Origin: Nannochloropsis salina CCMP1776
Lineage: Eukaryota; Sar; Eustigmatophyceae; Eustigmatales; Monodopsidaceae
Reading direction: 5' to 3'
Assembly: GCA_004565275.1 (NCBI GenBank)
Contig: SDOX01000019.1
Span: 678,340 to 742,339 of the forward strand
DNA: 64,000 bases
Made by a program: the position numbers and the translations under genes. Positions 41,401-53,027 of the stretch are shown here, one piece after another. How positions within the stretch are numbered: the stretch's first letter is position 1; each line of letters begins with the position of its first letter. The notes beneath the pieces are model-generated. The model did not search any database, was not told the origin of the DNA, and was given only the letters and a program-made list of their open reading frames with translations.

Positions 41401-43645
41401 TGATCACCAGATCGGCATCCCACACCTCGTTCCTCTCGTACCAGTAGCGCAGCTCCACCGTGGCGCCCAGCGGCCCGTCCATGACCTTCAAGACCTTCGC
41501 CCGCTGGTAGCTCTCGCGGAGGCGTCTCCTGTCCGGATCCCGCAGCGAGGCCGCGGGATGGGTAGGCGAGGACGAGGCAGGACCGGCCGTACCCTGGCGC
41601 GCCGAGCCCTGGTTTTCTCGATCCGGGGTGAGGCAGACGGGGGCCCATACCAGCTCTCCCACGGGCAACTCTGCTGCGGATGGGATGGAAGAGCCCACCC
41701 ACCCCTCGCGCGAGATGCGTCGCAATTCCCGCAAGCTTTTCGTCACTTTGACATTCCCTCGGAAGACCAGCGCCTCCAGGGCCCCCGCCTCTGTGGTTTT
41801 TCGGACCTCCATCATCCACTGGTTCAGCAATGTGCCAGGGACGACGATCAGCGTCGCACGGGAGGGGCGCCCGGTCAGGTCTTCCTCTTCCAGCCCGTCC
41901 CCCTTCCATCCCTCAGCGCCGGCGCCCCCTGTCCCCTGTGCCAGGCGACTCCCTTTCGAGCCCCCCCCGCTTCCTCTCCGGCCCTCCTGCCCCCCCAGGT
42001 CGCCCCTTGAAGCAGAGACCGCGTCTCCCCCCCCCGCCCACGGACTATCCCCCTTCTCCTCGTCCCCGCTGGCGCCCCGCTCGTCCACCCTCCCCCCTTT
42101 AGCCGCCAGCGGGTTGGCCAGGATCAAGGCCAAGCACTCCACCGTCTTTCCCAGGCCCATCTCTTCACACAAGACTCCTCCCGTCCTGTGAGGAGGCTTC
42201 TCCAACCGGAGCTCCCCCGCGTCGGGGAAGTAGTAGAAACATTCCTCCGCGGTCTCCGCGTCCTTCCAGGCCCGGCGCTCCCAGAAGTACTCGTTCAAGC
42301 TTGGGCCCCGCTCCCGGTCCAACATCCACTGTAACGTCGACCGTTGAAATTCAAACATGGAAACGGTCAAGCCCCGGGGCTGGGGGTCGCGGACGGCGTA
42401 CCCGGTGCTCTCGGCCGCGTGGAGGAGGCCTGGCAGAGAAAATTGAAAATCCCGCCGCATCCGCTCCCAGGGCGTGGCTGACAAGCCTTCGGTCGCTCCT
42501 GGGACGGACGTGGCTTCCTGCTCCGGCCCATGGTCGCCTCCTCCAGGCTCCAGCACCCCCCCCACTGAGGCCTCCTCCCCCCCGACCTCCGACCTCCTTT
42601 CCTTTACCCGCCCCTCGCCTTCGCTCTCCTCGACAACGTCCATAACCCCATTGCTCGACGTTGCGCCCGCCGTGGCGTTGCTCGACGGACGTGGGGCCCC
42701 ACTCGGGCTGCGGCGAAACCTGCCGGTGGACGGAGGCAGCCTGGCTGCTGAAAAGACGTCTCCAGCCGGTGTCAGCGCTGCCATTAGGGCCTGCGTGTCG
42801 CTGTTCGCGATCAGCTCGAAAATTAGTCGGCCGAAATACACGTGGAATGTCACCTCCACGTTCAGGTCCGCTTCCTCCTTCTCGGGCTCGTCCGGGGCAA
42901 GAAGCATGGCTGGTGGTGATTGAAGGGACGTGAGAAGCCGGATCATAGGCCGCCGCCATGGCGAGGATTGCGGGTTTTGGAGGGACCATAGGCGCTCCAT
43001 GACGCTGGCGTGGGACTCCTCGGGGCACAGAGCTTTCTTCTCGTCCATGGCGCAGAGAAGCCGGGACAGGGGCAGCTGGCCTTGCGGAGTCGGAAACTCC
43101 CCGCTCGTGCGATCCCAATTTACCTGTATGGGCCCCTTCAAGCCCTTCACGGGCCTCTGGGTCGATTTTATCTTCTGAGCCGAAAGCATCGCACGGAGGA
43201 TTGCGGGCCGCATGTGCACATGCACCGTGACCGAGCCTATCAATCGAGCTTCGGTATCAAGACCTAAGACAGCTCTTTTTGCTGCGTCCTTCGCCACCCA
43301 GTCAGCCCCCGGCCAAGGTACTGCACGACCAGTCACCATATCGATGATTGAAGGGAGATCCTTGGGTGAGACGGTTTCGGTAGCCTTTGTGTATTCAGAG
43401 GTCCACGGAAATGGACTGTCAGAATCCTCGGCAGGAGGTTGTCCGTCGAGCGGCCCCCCGCAAGAGAAACCACGGGAATGAGGAACTGCCTTTCCCAGGA
43501 CATCAACGTTTGTAATTTTGATCCTTTTCGTAGGCGGTGAACGCCCTTTCCTGGCGGTGGTCTTGACTGATGAAGGAACTTCCCGTGTCCTGTCCCGATC
43601 GCCGTCACCCAGCTTGCTGCCACCGGGCTTCTTGCGGACTGGCAT
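38413..43645 (-). CDS. SNF2-family ATPase with RING finger (RAD5/SHPRH-like), reading frame split
   Basis: Two long reverse frames together make one protein of about 1,740 residues: 43645-40802 (947 aa) and a +1-shifted frame open through 40752 down to 38413. The first part has an uncharacterised N-terminus and the SNF2 N-lobe: GGVLCEEMGLGKTVECLALI (Walker A, about residue 500), RATLIVVPGTLLNQW, RVILDECQEI (motif II) and HRWMVSGTPLF. The second has a C3HC4 RING finger (CPICLCTISEPTVTQCCHVY ... CAVCRK) and the C-lobe: KFVVFSQFP, VGMGVGAAGLTLTAASTLIL and QAMSRIHRIGQ. This order fits RAD5/SHPRH/HLTF-type ubiquitin ligase-translocases in post-replication repair. The frames meet in a purine-rich stretch holding a run of eight G (C on the plus strand, 40827-40834). 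One missing or extra base, or an unrecognised intron, would explain the break. Neither lobe works alone. Confidence 0.85.
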
Positions 43646-44423
43646 ACCTGCGAATCTTCCTCAGACCCCTGGAGCATGGTAAGCTGTGAGTATTTGCGTG
43701 CTACATGAAAGGTGACCCGGTGGCACATGCTAGGCGGTCCTAATTCCTACCTCAGCCCTTGCAAGTCCCGCCCTCGCCAAATTTAGACTTTCGATCTGCG
43801 CCCCGTCTCGAGTCCGGTGGAGAGGAGGACTTCTGATGCCACGTCTTGGTGCAATTTGGCCCCAGCGTGTGTGTGCTGGCATACGGGAGAGCTGAAAACA
43901 TGTATGTGCACCACATCCCGGATAACAAGCTCGGATACTCAAGTAGGTGTCGTTGCAAACGCGTTACCTTAGCGCCCTCCGTACGTGGATCAGAGTGCCC
44001 CTATCATGACACAAAAATATTATCGAACTGATTAAAAAAATAGTCTGACTCGCTATTCTGATTCCGTCAGTTCGTTTTTCGTCCTGTCAGTTTATGGCCA
44101 TTCGGCACCGGAAGCTTTGGCTGGTTGGGTCCGTCACTCGTTTCTAATCGAGAACATGAACTCGATGTTGGCAGCCCCGTGAGATAATCGTGCACCCATT
44201 CACGTTGGCGTAGGATGTTCATTATTTGCTCATCCCTCGTCCGCCATGCTAAATGCTCGGACACTCGAATGGCATCTAAGGGCGTCCTTACAGGGCGCAG
44301 CAAGACCATTAACACACCCCTCCTACATATCTACAGCTCCTCCATCGTCTTTCTTTGGATTGCCTCTGCGTTTCCTTGTTCATAAATTCCCACAACCATG
44401 GCTCTTTCTCTCTTTGCCCCCTT
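43646..44423. other. Intergenic, 780 bp, nothing recognised
   Basis: Upstream of the SNF2 gene and downstream of the HNH gene. AT-rich in the middle (near 44010-44050). The short ORFs show no protein-like features. Confidence 0.55.
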
Positions 44424-45855
44424 CTACAGCTCGGTTTCCGGCGGCCCTCCCAGATATGTTTCCCAGCTCTCGTGCGGGAAGACCCCAGCCGCAGTCCGGT
44501 ACAAGCGGGCTTGCCGCTGCAGCTCGGACATTTTCGGCTTGCGCGGCGGATTCAAAAGCACCATTCCAATTTCTTTGAGCTCCTTGACCGTGCGCTTCCC
44601 CTTCCGTCGATTGCATTGCCGGCAGCCTGTGCCAAAAAAAAAGAGAAAGGGGGGAGGACGACAGCGATAAGGACATGTCCTATTTCCCCTCAACACGCGT
44701 GCCCACCAACCCTCCGCAAACGTACATGTGACGAGATTATCCCAGCTCCCCTTCCCACCCTTGGAGCGAGGCATGACGTGGTCGAGGGTCAAATCGTGTG
44801 CGCTCAGGCGCTGGCTGCAGTAGGCGCAAGAATACCGGTCTCGGATGTAGATGTTCCGACGATTCAAGGGGGGGGGGCGCTCCCGGCAACCCTTCTGGTA
44901 CTGCTTGAGGCATACAACGGAAGGGAGCTGCCAGGGGCCGGCAGTGGATTGAATGTAAGAATCGTAGTAGGCGAGGACGGTGACTCGCTCCAGGAAGATG
45001 GCTTTGATGGCCTGAAGGGGAGGACCGAGGGGAGCGAGGTGAGAAACAAGGAGGCGGGTAAAAGCTAAGAGAAGGCGCTCTACACGTCGACCTGAGTTGA
45101 TGTATGTGATCACAGCGGGTGTGATACTAATGCCCCCCGAGCTCCCGACATCGTACCTCCTGCCACCGGATAATCGACAGGGGGAGGTAACTGAGCGGCT
45201 GGGCGTCCGTGTTCAAGACTAGGACAGGGTATTTGCCCGTCTGTCTCAACAGTCGGAGATGATGGTCAGTGGTGTGGTCTTCGTCCCCCCCCACGGTCCC
45301 GACGCTGCCGCTAACGCCCTTCCTGCTGGTCGCCGTCTTAGGGCCGGCGTTCTTGTCAGTGGGCGGAAGCAGCTCCATCTCGAAGTCTGGACCGCCCAGA
45401 CCGAAATCCGCACGAGTGGCGCTGTCCGTGGGCTTCTTCATGTGCTTTGCATGACGCTGGGCCTGCCCCTGTGCCCAAAAAATGGAAGATTGAAGCGAAG
45501 ATTCAAAGCGACGTACCCGAGGAATTAAAAGAATGCTTTGACATTCACGTACCTCGTCCTTGCGAGATTTTTTCTTGCTCGTGCTAACAGAGAGCGCGGG
45601 CGATGTCTTGGAAGACGGAGGGCTCGCTCCTCCCCCGGTTGTCTTTTTTTTCGCAGCGGCGAGACGAACAGAAAGCGCGGGTGCTCCACCTGCTGGCCTT
45701 CTCTCCTCGCTCTCGAATGCCGGCGCATGCACCACAGAAAGCCAAGGGCTTGTGCCCGAAGGAATAATAAATGCTTTCGTACAAGATAAAGTGCTGAAAA
45801 AAGCAACCAGCGCGACCGTCCGAAGAAGGCCGGCACGATTTTCAGGGCGAGCCAT
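44424..45855 (-). CDS. HNH-domain protein with plastid-type presequence
   Basis: Four exons: 45855-45553, 45468-45157, 45011-44726 and 44626-44424, all GT-AG (donors GTACGT, GTACGA, GTACGT) and in phase, giving 367 residues. The N-terminus MARPENRAGLLRTVALVAFF is followed by CTKAFIIPSG, a signal peptide plus Phe motif as in plastid proteins of red-lineage algae. Residues from about 190 (VLVLNTDAQPLSYLPLSIIR, then AIKAIFLERVTVLAYYDS) and the HNH motif (RRNIYIRDRYSCAYCSQRLS, LTLDHVMPRSKGGKGSWDNL, VTCCRQCNRRKG) match a family of HNH proteins widespread in cyanobacteria and plants. The CxxC...H...CxxC set looks complete. HNH domains cut or bind nucleic acid; the plant and cyanobacterial role is not well defined. 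Splicing is supported because each join restores the family sequence. Confidence 0.9.
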
Positions 45856-46306
45856 TGTCGTTGTAACAAGAACAAGACCGTTCTCCCTCAACTTACGCCC
45901 TCCCTCTCGTCCTTGCAGAAATGTGCCCAGCGCGTCTGCGAACGGTGCACGGGGTTCTCGCACACTGCCCAACCCTTCCTTCCTCGCTCCCTGTGTAATG
46001 TGGAAACCATGCCGGGCGCCGTCCGGTGTCAGGGGACGAAGCGGAGGTTTTGCATGCACGTTGGGGCGCAACCGATTCCCAAGCGAGGCGCTAGCGAGGT
46101 CAGCGAGGACGCCAAACCTGTCCATTGTATGCCCACCGTCCGCACTTGTTGACCCTCTCGCTCACGCCCACATCCATCATCACATCGTGGAATGACAGTC
46201 AAGGGGGGCTTGGAGTCATTGCGTGCCAACTTGCCGAGCCGAAGGGATCATTCACCGTCAGGCACGAACATTCGTGGCGGCAAAAATATCCCAGATCCGG
46301 CCTAGG
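45856..46306. promoter_or_regulatory. Shared 5' region of the HNH gene and TRM61
   Basis: 450 bp between divergent start codons. The HNH frame stays open upstream to 46125 and the TRM61 frame to 46223, so longer starts are possible, but the presequence and family alignment favour the starts used. Confidence 0.4.
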
Positions 46307-47706
46307 ATGGATTTTGCTCTGGTTCAAGAATGGGAGCGGGAGGAGTCGCAGCGTGGCACGCCCTCGACCAAACCTGATGGGAGAGTGGTGTGCACCGCAA
46401 CAAAAAGAAGACGACCATTCCAAGCAGGAGACATGGTCGTTGTAATGGAACGGCATGACAGTTATTCTCACGTGTACCTTGAGCCGGGGGGCATGTTTCA
46501 GAACCGTTTAGGGCATTTCCACCACGACGACATCATCGGAAAACACGTTGGCGCAAAGGTCATGTCCCGGTCCGCAGGTGGGCGATTTATACGCTTATTA
46601 TTGCCCTCTCCGGAGCTCTGGACGATGAGCATCAAGCAGCGCACACAGATTGTTCAAGACCTGGATCAGAGTATGGTTGTGTTCAAGCTTGGTCTGCGGC
46701 CAGGCATGCGAGTCCTGGAGTCTGGAACGGGCTCTGGGGCAATGTCACATGCAATTTTACGCAGTATCAGTCCACATGGGCACTTACACACATTTGAATT
46801 CAATGAGGCACGAGCGATAGACGCACAAGTGGATTTCGAGAGGAATCGAGTGAGCCATTTGGTGACTGTAATGCACGGAGACATATGCCAGGATTTGAGT
46901 GTGTCAGATGAAGAGAGCACTATTGTATGTACCTCTGCGCACATGGAGACGGAAAGTGACGGTAAGGATCCAGTGGGTGAGCATACTGGCCTCGCCCCGA
47001 ACGGGACAGCCGCTGCCTCCCAATCCGAGGCTCCCCCCCCCCCGCCCATCCTCCCGCGGTTTCCGTCGCTCCAGTGGCACGGACTCTATGTGGTGGGATA
47101 GACGCCGTCTTTCTGGATGTGCCGAGTCCCTGGCTGGCCATTCCCCTGGCCGCAGCAGTCTTGAAGGCGAACGCGCGCATCGCCACGTATTCGCCATGTT
47201 TCGAGCAGGTTTTCAAGACTTGCGAGGCCCTGCGGGAGCACAACTTTCATTCCATTCGCACCATGGAGGTGCGGCACAAGCAGTTCGAGCTCAGGCGGAC
47301 GTGCATGCCGCCCTTGGATTTCGGGGACGGAGATAGCGTCGGGGTGGGGGAGGATCTGGGTGGGGCCGTGGAGAAGGGAAATGGGGTGGGAGGGGATGAT
47401 CAAAACACCGCTCATGCCAGAGAGACAGGACCGAAAAAGTCCGAAAGTGAAGGCATGGAAGCCAGGCGAAGTAAACGGAAGCACAGGGAGGCGGAGGGCG
47501 GGAAAGACGCCCGCCCGTTCGCGAAAGCGCGTCCCATCATGCGGGGCCACACAGCCTTCCTGACCTTCGCCGTCGCCGGTCTTCACCCACCCAAGAGCCT
47601 AGGCCCGGGCGCGGTGGGACCGACCGTCCCTGATCCCTGGATCCCGACCTCGGGGCCGCCAGCACCGGCTCCGGACCCGGTCGACGAGCTGGCCGCTGAG
47701 GCTTGA
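46307..47706 (+). CDS. TRM61: tRNA (adenine-58-N1)-methyltransferase catalytic subunit (TRM61/TRMT61A)
   Basis: Exon 1 is 46307-46961 and exon 2 is 47075-47706 (donor GTAAGG, acceptor CTCCAG), giving 428 residues. Family blocks: an N-terminal beta domain with FQAGDMVVVMERHDS and IIGKHVGAKVMSRS, then LLLPSPELWTMSIKQRTQIV, and the Rossmann SAM site VLESGTGSGAMSHAILRSIS with GHLHTFEFNEARA. After the splice comes DAVFLDVPSPWLAIPLA, then TYSPCFEQVFKTCEAL. TRM61 works with TRM6 to make m1A58 in tRNA, including initiator tRNA. The unspliced frame stops early, after a poly-Pro stretch inside the intron, so splicing is needed. The C-terminal linker (GDGDSVGVGEDLGG onward) is longer than usual. Start 46307 was chosen as the first ATG; the GTG at 46223 is less likely. 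Confidence 0.92.
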
Positions 47707-47783
47707 GCAGAAGGAATCGATCTCCCCTATGTGACAAAAGAAACAGCAGAAGGAATCGATCTCCTCTATGTGACAAAAGAAAC
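47706..47783. repeat. Tandem duplication, 2 x 39 bp
   Basis: Two adjacent 39-base copies with a single mismatch start at the last base of the TRM61 stop codon. They form the 3' flank of TRM61, close to the converging next gene. Confidence 0.9.
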
Positions 47784-47888
47784 CAAATAATTAATAGGCG
47801 ATTTCCTATCAAAGTTATTACTTGCTTTGTCGAGCATGATTCTTGCCCCCGAGGAAGTGGTCTGTCCCCTTTCCCCCTCTTCGGCCTC

Positions 47889-50126
47889 TCAGCCCTCCAC
47901 CAAAGCCTTCCACTTCTTCACCAGGCCCTTCCCCAGGAGCGCCACGCCCGCGTCCTCCGCCTTCTTCAGCTTGTTCACCACTCGCCCGATCGAAGTGGCG
48001 GTTAAGATGGTCAGAGACATGGGCTCAGCCTCCAGGGTCAGCAGCGTCTCCCGCACCCGCGTCCAATCCTGCTTGGCCTTCGCCCCCTCGATCTGTCTAC
48101 CCAGCTCATTGACCCGCGCCACGCCGGCTTGGTCCGCTTCGGAGAGCACGGCGGCTTCCATCCTCGCACACTCGTCCAGGGGGGCGGCCTCCTGACTCCC
48201 CTTGGCCGCTAGTGGATGGGCTGTGTCCGCCATCCTAAGGGCTCCAGAGGCAGGGACTATAGGAGCGGATGTAGAGGCAGAGGAAGGAGTTGCAGACGGC
48301 GCAGGGACGGCAGCGGTGCCAGCCTGTCTCTTCTTGAATTGCTTCTTTATTTTTGTGACGATGCGCCCCAAATCCTTGACCCGGCGGTCCCACGTCCCGT
48401 CGGGCAGCAGGAAGACGCTGCTCCCGTCCTCTCCCTGCGGTGGGAGGTCGCCCGGGAGAGGGTCTGCGTCCTCCTTCTGCCACGCCAGCAGCAGGTCCAG
48501 GACCTCGAGAGGAAGCGGTCCGAAACCGTTGAACTCCCGCACGAGCAGCGCGCGCGTGGCCGCCAGGGTAGGGGCTACGAATCGATCCCGGCCGGTGCCT
48601 CGACCGCCGTATCCCCCTAGTATGGCATTTCTGTCCTCCTCCTCCGTCACGGGCGCGCCGGTCGTGGCCGCCGGCCAATTTCCCGCCTGAGCCTGGTTAC
48701 GCATCAAGTAGGTCATGCCGGCGCGGATCATAGGATTCTCCTCGTGGCTCCCGAGCACACGGAGGGCGTCGATGGTCCGGCCTACGGACAGGACGTCCCT
48801 CTGAAGAAGCTGCACAGCCAAGTGTTCGCGCAAGAAGAAGTACTCGTGCGGGAGCAAGAGGGCCGGAATGCGGAGCTCCCCGCCCCGACTCAAGGCCCAC
48901 ACCACGCTGGTCGCCAGGCAGACTTGGTCGCGGTACACGGCAGCCTCCACTTGGGCGGGGCCCCGGTAAGGCCGAACACAGGGCAGCCACTTAAGGACAT
49001 GGACGAGTCGACCTTCCTCGGCCAAGGCCGCCGTCTGCGGCTCGGATTCCTCCATGGTAGCGGCCTTGGGAGCGGCCGCGCCTCCGTCCTCCATGGTAGC
49101 GGCCTTGGGAGCGGCCGCGCCTCCGTCTTCCACGGCAACAGCCCCGTTGTCTTCTTCCCTTTCTTCGGGTTCCGCTCTTCCTCCCGTCCCTCTCCCTCTC
49201 CCTCCACGCCGGCGCCCCTCCTCCCCTTCGCTCCTGTCCGCCACCAGGCCTGAGAGCTCCAGCACCATCATCCACTCCACGCTCAGCGCCAACACGCGCT
49301 GTTGGGAATGTCGGGGACCCGTCGGATCGAAGGGGTCCCGGAGCGACGCGGGGGGGGGGCCCTGGAGCGGGTTCCAGCCTAGATAGTCTTCTATGCTCCA
49401 TGTGGACCGGCGGGCAGCCTCCGGGACAGGGGACGAGGATGCTCGCCCGCTCCCCTCTCTCACGCTGACGAAGGCTTTCAACAAGGCTCGCTTGGATTCC
49501 TCCTGAGCATACATCCCGGTTCGTTCCAAAGAAAAAATGCGACGGACTGCCACAATTAAAGTCCGCTGCATTGTGGCCTTGTCAATGTCCTCCTGGTGGG
49601 CGCAGCGCCCTCCCTCGAGACTACCGGCTGCTCCGCCGCTGACATGGCCTTGGCGGACTGGGGAGGGGTCCCACTGCTCTTGTGCATTTTCCACCTTCCA
49701 TTTTTCCAGAGGCAGGTGTGCTGCTTCCAACACCTCCTGTCTCACGGGGTCCCGGGTTAGACGAACCATGTCCAGGACCGCCGGAAGCGTCCTCAGGCCC
49801 TCGCACTTCTCACTGTTACTGTTAGATGCCGCGTGCTTTAGCAGCCATGCCACTCCGTCTCGTACTGCTTCACGTCGTTCAGTCCCCTGCCAACAAGCCT
49901 CCCAGGTGTCTGCGTCGAAGACCTCGCTCTTGCCCTGGCTAGGACCCGCAACTTTCGCACTCGACAAAGGACCGCGACCGGCAAGTAAACCCCCCTTTTC
50001 CTTCTTCAGTCCGGAAGTTGACGGCCAAGACGGTGATGGAGCCGCCCTTTTCGACACCTTTGAACTCCATTTCTCCTTTAATTGCGGGTAGACATGCGTG
50101 GATAATGTTAACTTCGCGGCTCCCAT
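47889..50126 (-). CDS. TFIIS N-terminal (LW) domain protein
   Basis: 745 residues from ATG 50126. The C-terminal 80 residues (TLEAEPMSLTILTATSIGRV, then VNKLKKAEDAGVALLGKGLV and KKWKALVEG) form a TFIIS N-terminal domain, a helical bundle found in TFIIS, elongin A, IWS1 and Mediator-linked proteins that binds transcription-elongation partners. The rest is not recognised: an N-terminal basic region, a middle with long helices and a WNPLQGPP segment, and an acidic/Gly-rich insert containing a 39-bp tandem repeat (49051-49128). A separate upstream frame from ATG 50223 (MLHPVEAAPGKLKKKRLLKG) ends at a good donor (GTAAGA) and could be an alternative first exon, but no clear acceptor was found. A role in transcription is inferred from the domain only. 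Confidence 0.8.
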   Translation of the reverse strand: MGAAKLTLSTHVYPQLKEKWSSKVSKRAAPSPSWPSTSGLKKEKGGLLAGRGPLSSAKVAGPSQGKSEVFDADTWEACWQGTERREAVRDGVAWLLKHAASNSNSEKCEGLRTLPAVLDMVRLTRDPVRQEVLEAAHLPLEKWKVENAQEQWDPSPVRQGHVSGGAAGSLEGGRCAHQEDIDKATMQRTLIVAVRRIFSLERTGMYAQEESKRALLKAFVSVREGSGRASSSPVPEAARRSTWSIEDYLGWNPLQGPPPASLRDPFDPTGPRHSQQRVLALSVEWMMVLELSGLVADRSEGEEGRRRGGRGRGTGGRAEPEEREEDNGAVAVEDGGAAAPKAATMEDGGAAAPKAATMEESEPQTAALAEEGRLVHVLKWLPCVRPYRGPAQVEAAVYRDQVCLATSVVWALSRGGELRIPALLLPHEYFFLREHLAVQLLQRDVLSVGRTIDALRVLGSHEENPMIRAGMTYLMRNQAQAGNWPAATTGAPVTEEEDRNAILGGYGGRGTGRDRFVAPTLAATRALLVREFNGFGPLPLEVLDLLLAWQKEDADPLPGDLPPQGEDGSSVFLLPDGTWDRRVKDLGRIVTKIKKQFKKRQAGTAAVPAPSATPSSASTSAPIVPASGALRMADTAHPLAAKGSQEAAPLDECARMEAAVLSEADQAGVARVNELGRQIEGAKAKQDWTRVRETLLTLEAEPMSLTILTATSIGRVVNKLKKAEDAGVALLGKGLVKKWKALVEG
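49051..49128. repeat. In-frame tandem repeat, 2 x 39 bp
   Basis: Two near-identical 39-base units lie inside the TFIIS-N gene and encode a repeated 13-residue Ala/Gly/Glu-rich unit (EDGGAAAPKAATM). The unit keeps frame, so copy number could vary harmlessly. Confidence 0.88.
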
Positions 50127-52012
50127 TGAAAGGAATCAGGAAATGCCCTATCCCTCCTCTTACCCCTTTCAGTAGACGCTTCTTCTTCAGCTTTCCCGGT
50201 GCAGCTTCGACAGGATGCAGCATTCTACTGTTCCCACGTCACGCGAGGTGCTTATATATCCTGTCGTATTTTATTCTTATCCCAAAAAAGAGGAAAATTG
50301 CAGAGAGTCAAATGCAATTTTGACAAAGCAGGCAACGAGAGGTAGGGGACTCGGCAACCCGTGGCTGCGTGAGCGATAAAAGCGAGGTCACATAACACGT
50401 CGGATTCATAATTTTACAGGCAAATTGAAACCTGATCCATTTGCACAGTTCTCCTGTGCTACAGCAATAACAGTACTTTGGTAATTAGATTTACGATCGC
50501 AAAACGAACTTCGCACTCGTTGTAGCCTAATGGAGGAAGGGGTCGGCGGACATGTCACTTGAAGGTCAAAGAACCCCATGAAAAACGTCGCGGAAAAACG
50601 AGAGGACAGGAAAATGCTTTCGAATGCAATCCCTTTCGATGATTTTTCAGTACTTTTGTGAGGCAGCAGAATTTATTTGCCGTGGCGGGAGAGTAAGGCA
50701 TAACCCGGATATTAAGTCAAAGCAGCTCCGTGTTCGGAGGAGCAGCCTATCATCAGTAGACAAGCCTCTGTCGAAGCATCAAGACACTAAAACGATTTTT
50801 ACTCTTACAATGCTGCGAATCAAATCTAACGATGAGTAAACCACTCCCAGTCTGCTTTATTCTCCGACCTTTCTCGGCCTCTATGTACTAGATTGTGCGA
50901 AGGCGATAATCATTTGGTCTCTTTGGTCTACGTAGCCTTTGCGCCAAGAAATGTTCATGGAGGTCGGGGAGAAGCGAAGAAAAATCACTGATCACAGCTT
51001 GGAAAGCTGGTTTATTAGGTTGTTAGGTGTGAACGAAACGCAGAGCACATTGGCTCCTACACCAAAGCTTGAATGCCTCGAGCCGAGATATTGGGAGATT
51101 GTGTCGCTCGTGAATTTTTGCAATGAGCAAAACTACTTCAATTTTTTTTTTATTTTGGAGATTAGACAAATGGGTTTTACGGAGGAAAGGAGACGCCGAT
51201 GTTTTAAAAGGGTACTTTTTCTTCCCGACAAGTATTTGTCACACACACTGAAGACTGAAAATGTTTGCGGCCTGCGGGTAGGGGGGTTAGGGGGATATGA
51301 AGCTCGATTGGAAATTCATGAGAGTAGACTGCAAGTTAGAAAGTAGATAAAAAACTGGTAACGATCTAAAAAGCATTTATTTTGTTACGAAAATGGACAG
51401 GATCAAAGTGCAGAGGAGAAAAGCTTGGGATATTTGGGAGAGTGTGGTAGGGATCCTGGACCCCAAATAACATGCTGCCGAACCATGTAATTTTGACTTT
51501 CTCGCTTATTTTAGGGGGCTAAGTATCATTCTTTAATGCTCTTCTATCCTCACTTTGTATAAAATATGCCACTTAGTCGGCAGACAAACATGAGCGATGA
51601 TGTCTCAGTCGACTTTCATCCGTGGAGCCTGAGCCCAGATACAAGAAAAAAAAGTGGAAGAACAGAGGAAGTGTTTGAGGCACTAAATCCCACTCGTCCG
51701 TAAAACACAAAGATCTTGACAGAAATTTCGCCGTCTATAGAAGGTGTACAACATCTGTAATTTGACTACCGCCTCTTTGAAATGCCCAATAAGCTAACCA
51801 TAGATGGGGCGCGGGGCAGCGATCGAGAGGAGGTGCCTGGGCACGTACTTGCAGTTAGTTCCCGTCGGAGAACGTGACAATTTCGCACCCGTGAGCGCCT
51901 CTGTACAAATTCCATCGCTCGTACAAGTTTCAAAAAGCAATTCACATGCCATGAATAACTTGCATAACAAACATGCCCACAGGAGCGTGGCAGATTTCCA
52001 GCCCTCACAAAA
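50127..52012. other. AT-rich gene-poor region, 1.9 kb
   Basis: Contains the 5' flanks of two divergent genes. A forward 135-codon ORF (50939-51346) is open but includes a poly-T-encoded Phe run and no recognisable domain. The rest has only short ORFs. No RNA gene recognised, though a non-coding RNA could be missed. Confidence 0.5.
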
Positions 52013-53027
52013 ATGCTGCTTTCAAGCGACTTCACTTCCACAAACACCAACATGTGCGACGATGAAGCAGCCAAACTACCCGTGGAGATGTTACTTGCCT
52101 CTTTCAATGAGTGTATGAGACCTTTACTAAAGTGGATCAGTTACCGCTGGCTCGAGCTTATGCGAAAGTCTACTTGGTCTGACGCCACCGTCTTCGCTTT
52201 GGGAACGTACACTATACACCAAAGCATATCGGCTGTATTTTCGATTTTCTATTGCATTTTGCATTCCCAAAAGAAATTGTTACAATATCGCATTCAAAAA
52301 TTTGCACCTTTTGATCGTACACTTGTCCGACTGGGCGTACTAGACCTGCTGAAACGCGCTCTCATAAGTGAATTCCCCGTCATGCTGGGCTTGTATTATG
52401 CCTTCCATTATTTCGGTACTGAGGTCCGTTCGCCTTTGCCATCCGCAGCGACAATCACAAGAGACTGGATCTTTTGCTGGTGTTGGACCGAGACCACCTT
52501 CTATTGGTCGCATCGTCGTAAGTAAATAAATGCTAGATGGTGTGTGGGAAGCGAGCCCACATGGAAGTACTCTCTGTGCACGACTCCTCTCACCTGGCGT
52601 CGGATTTCTAATTTCTAATCCCTGGGCAGTGTTTCACCATAGGTGGTTCTACAAGCGCTTCCATAAGCAGCACCACGCCTTCAAAATATCCATCGCTCTC
52701 AACACCGAATACGCCCATCCAATTGAGCACCTCGTTAGCAATGTCCTCACCACGTTCGGAGGGCCTCTCATCCTAGGCTCCCATGTCCTCGTGTTTTGGT
52801 CATACCTGGTTTTTCGTCTATGGGAGACATTCGATGCTCATTCCGGATACACTCTTCCAGTGCTCTCGCCCTTTTCCGTTGTGCCCTGGTGGACCGGCCC
52901 ACGCATGCACGACTTCCACCACTCCCACAATATCGGAGCCTATGGGACGATGACTTGCTTCTGGGACAGGGTTTGTGGGACGGACAAAGGCTACCGAGAT
53001 TATGTGAAGAAGCAAAAGCCGCATTAG
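52013..53027 (+). CDS. Sterol desaturase-family oxidase, C4-methylsterol oxidase-like
   Basis: Exon 1 is 52013-52517 and exon 2 is 52630-53027 (donor GTAAGT, acceptor GGGCAG), giving 300 residues, the usual length. The di-iron His clusters of the fatty acid hydroxylase superfamily are complete only after splicing: WSHRLFHH (HxxxH, spanning the join), FHKQHH (HxxHH) and, near the end, HDFHHSHN (HxxHH). Hydrophobic helices flank them (FALGTYTIHQSISAVFSIFY and VMLGLYYAFHYFG). The HHRWFYKRFHKQHH, EYAHPIEH and LWETFDAHSGY blocks match sterol C4-methyl oxidases (ERG25/SMO), ER enzymes that start C-4 demethylation in sterol synthesis. C-5 desaturase is less likely on these blocks. The C-terminus KKQKPH may be an ER retrieval signal of the KKXX type, though imperfect. 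Confidence 0.9.

Noticed and set aside
41087-42010. 307-codon forward ORF inside the SNF2 gene
   Set aside because: Overlaps the helicase N-lobe in antisense; no independent features.
50939-51346. 135-codon forward ORF in the AT-rich spacer
   Set aside because: No domain, contains a poly-T-encoded Phe run, and has no neighbour support; kept only as a remark in the spacer entry.
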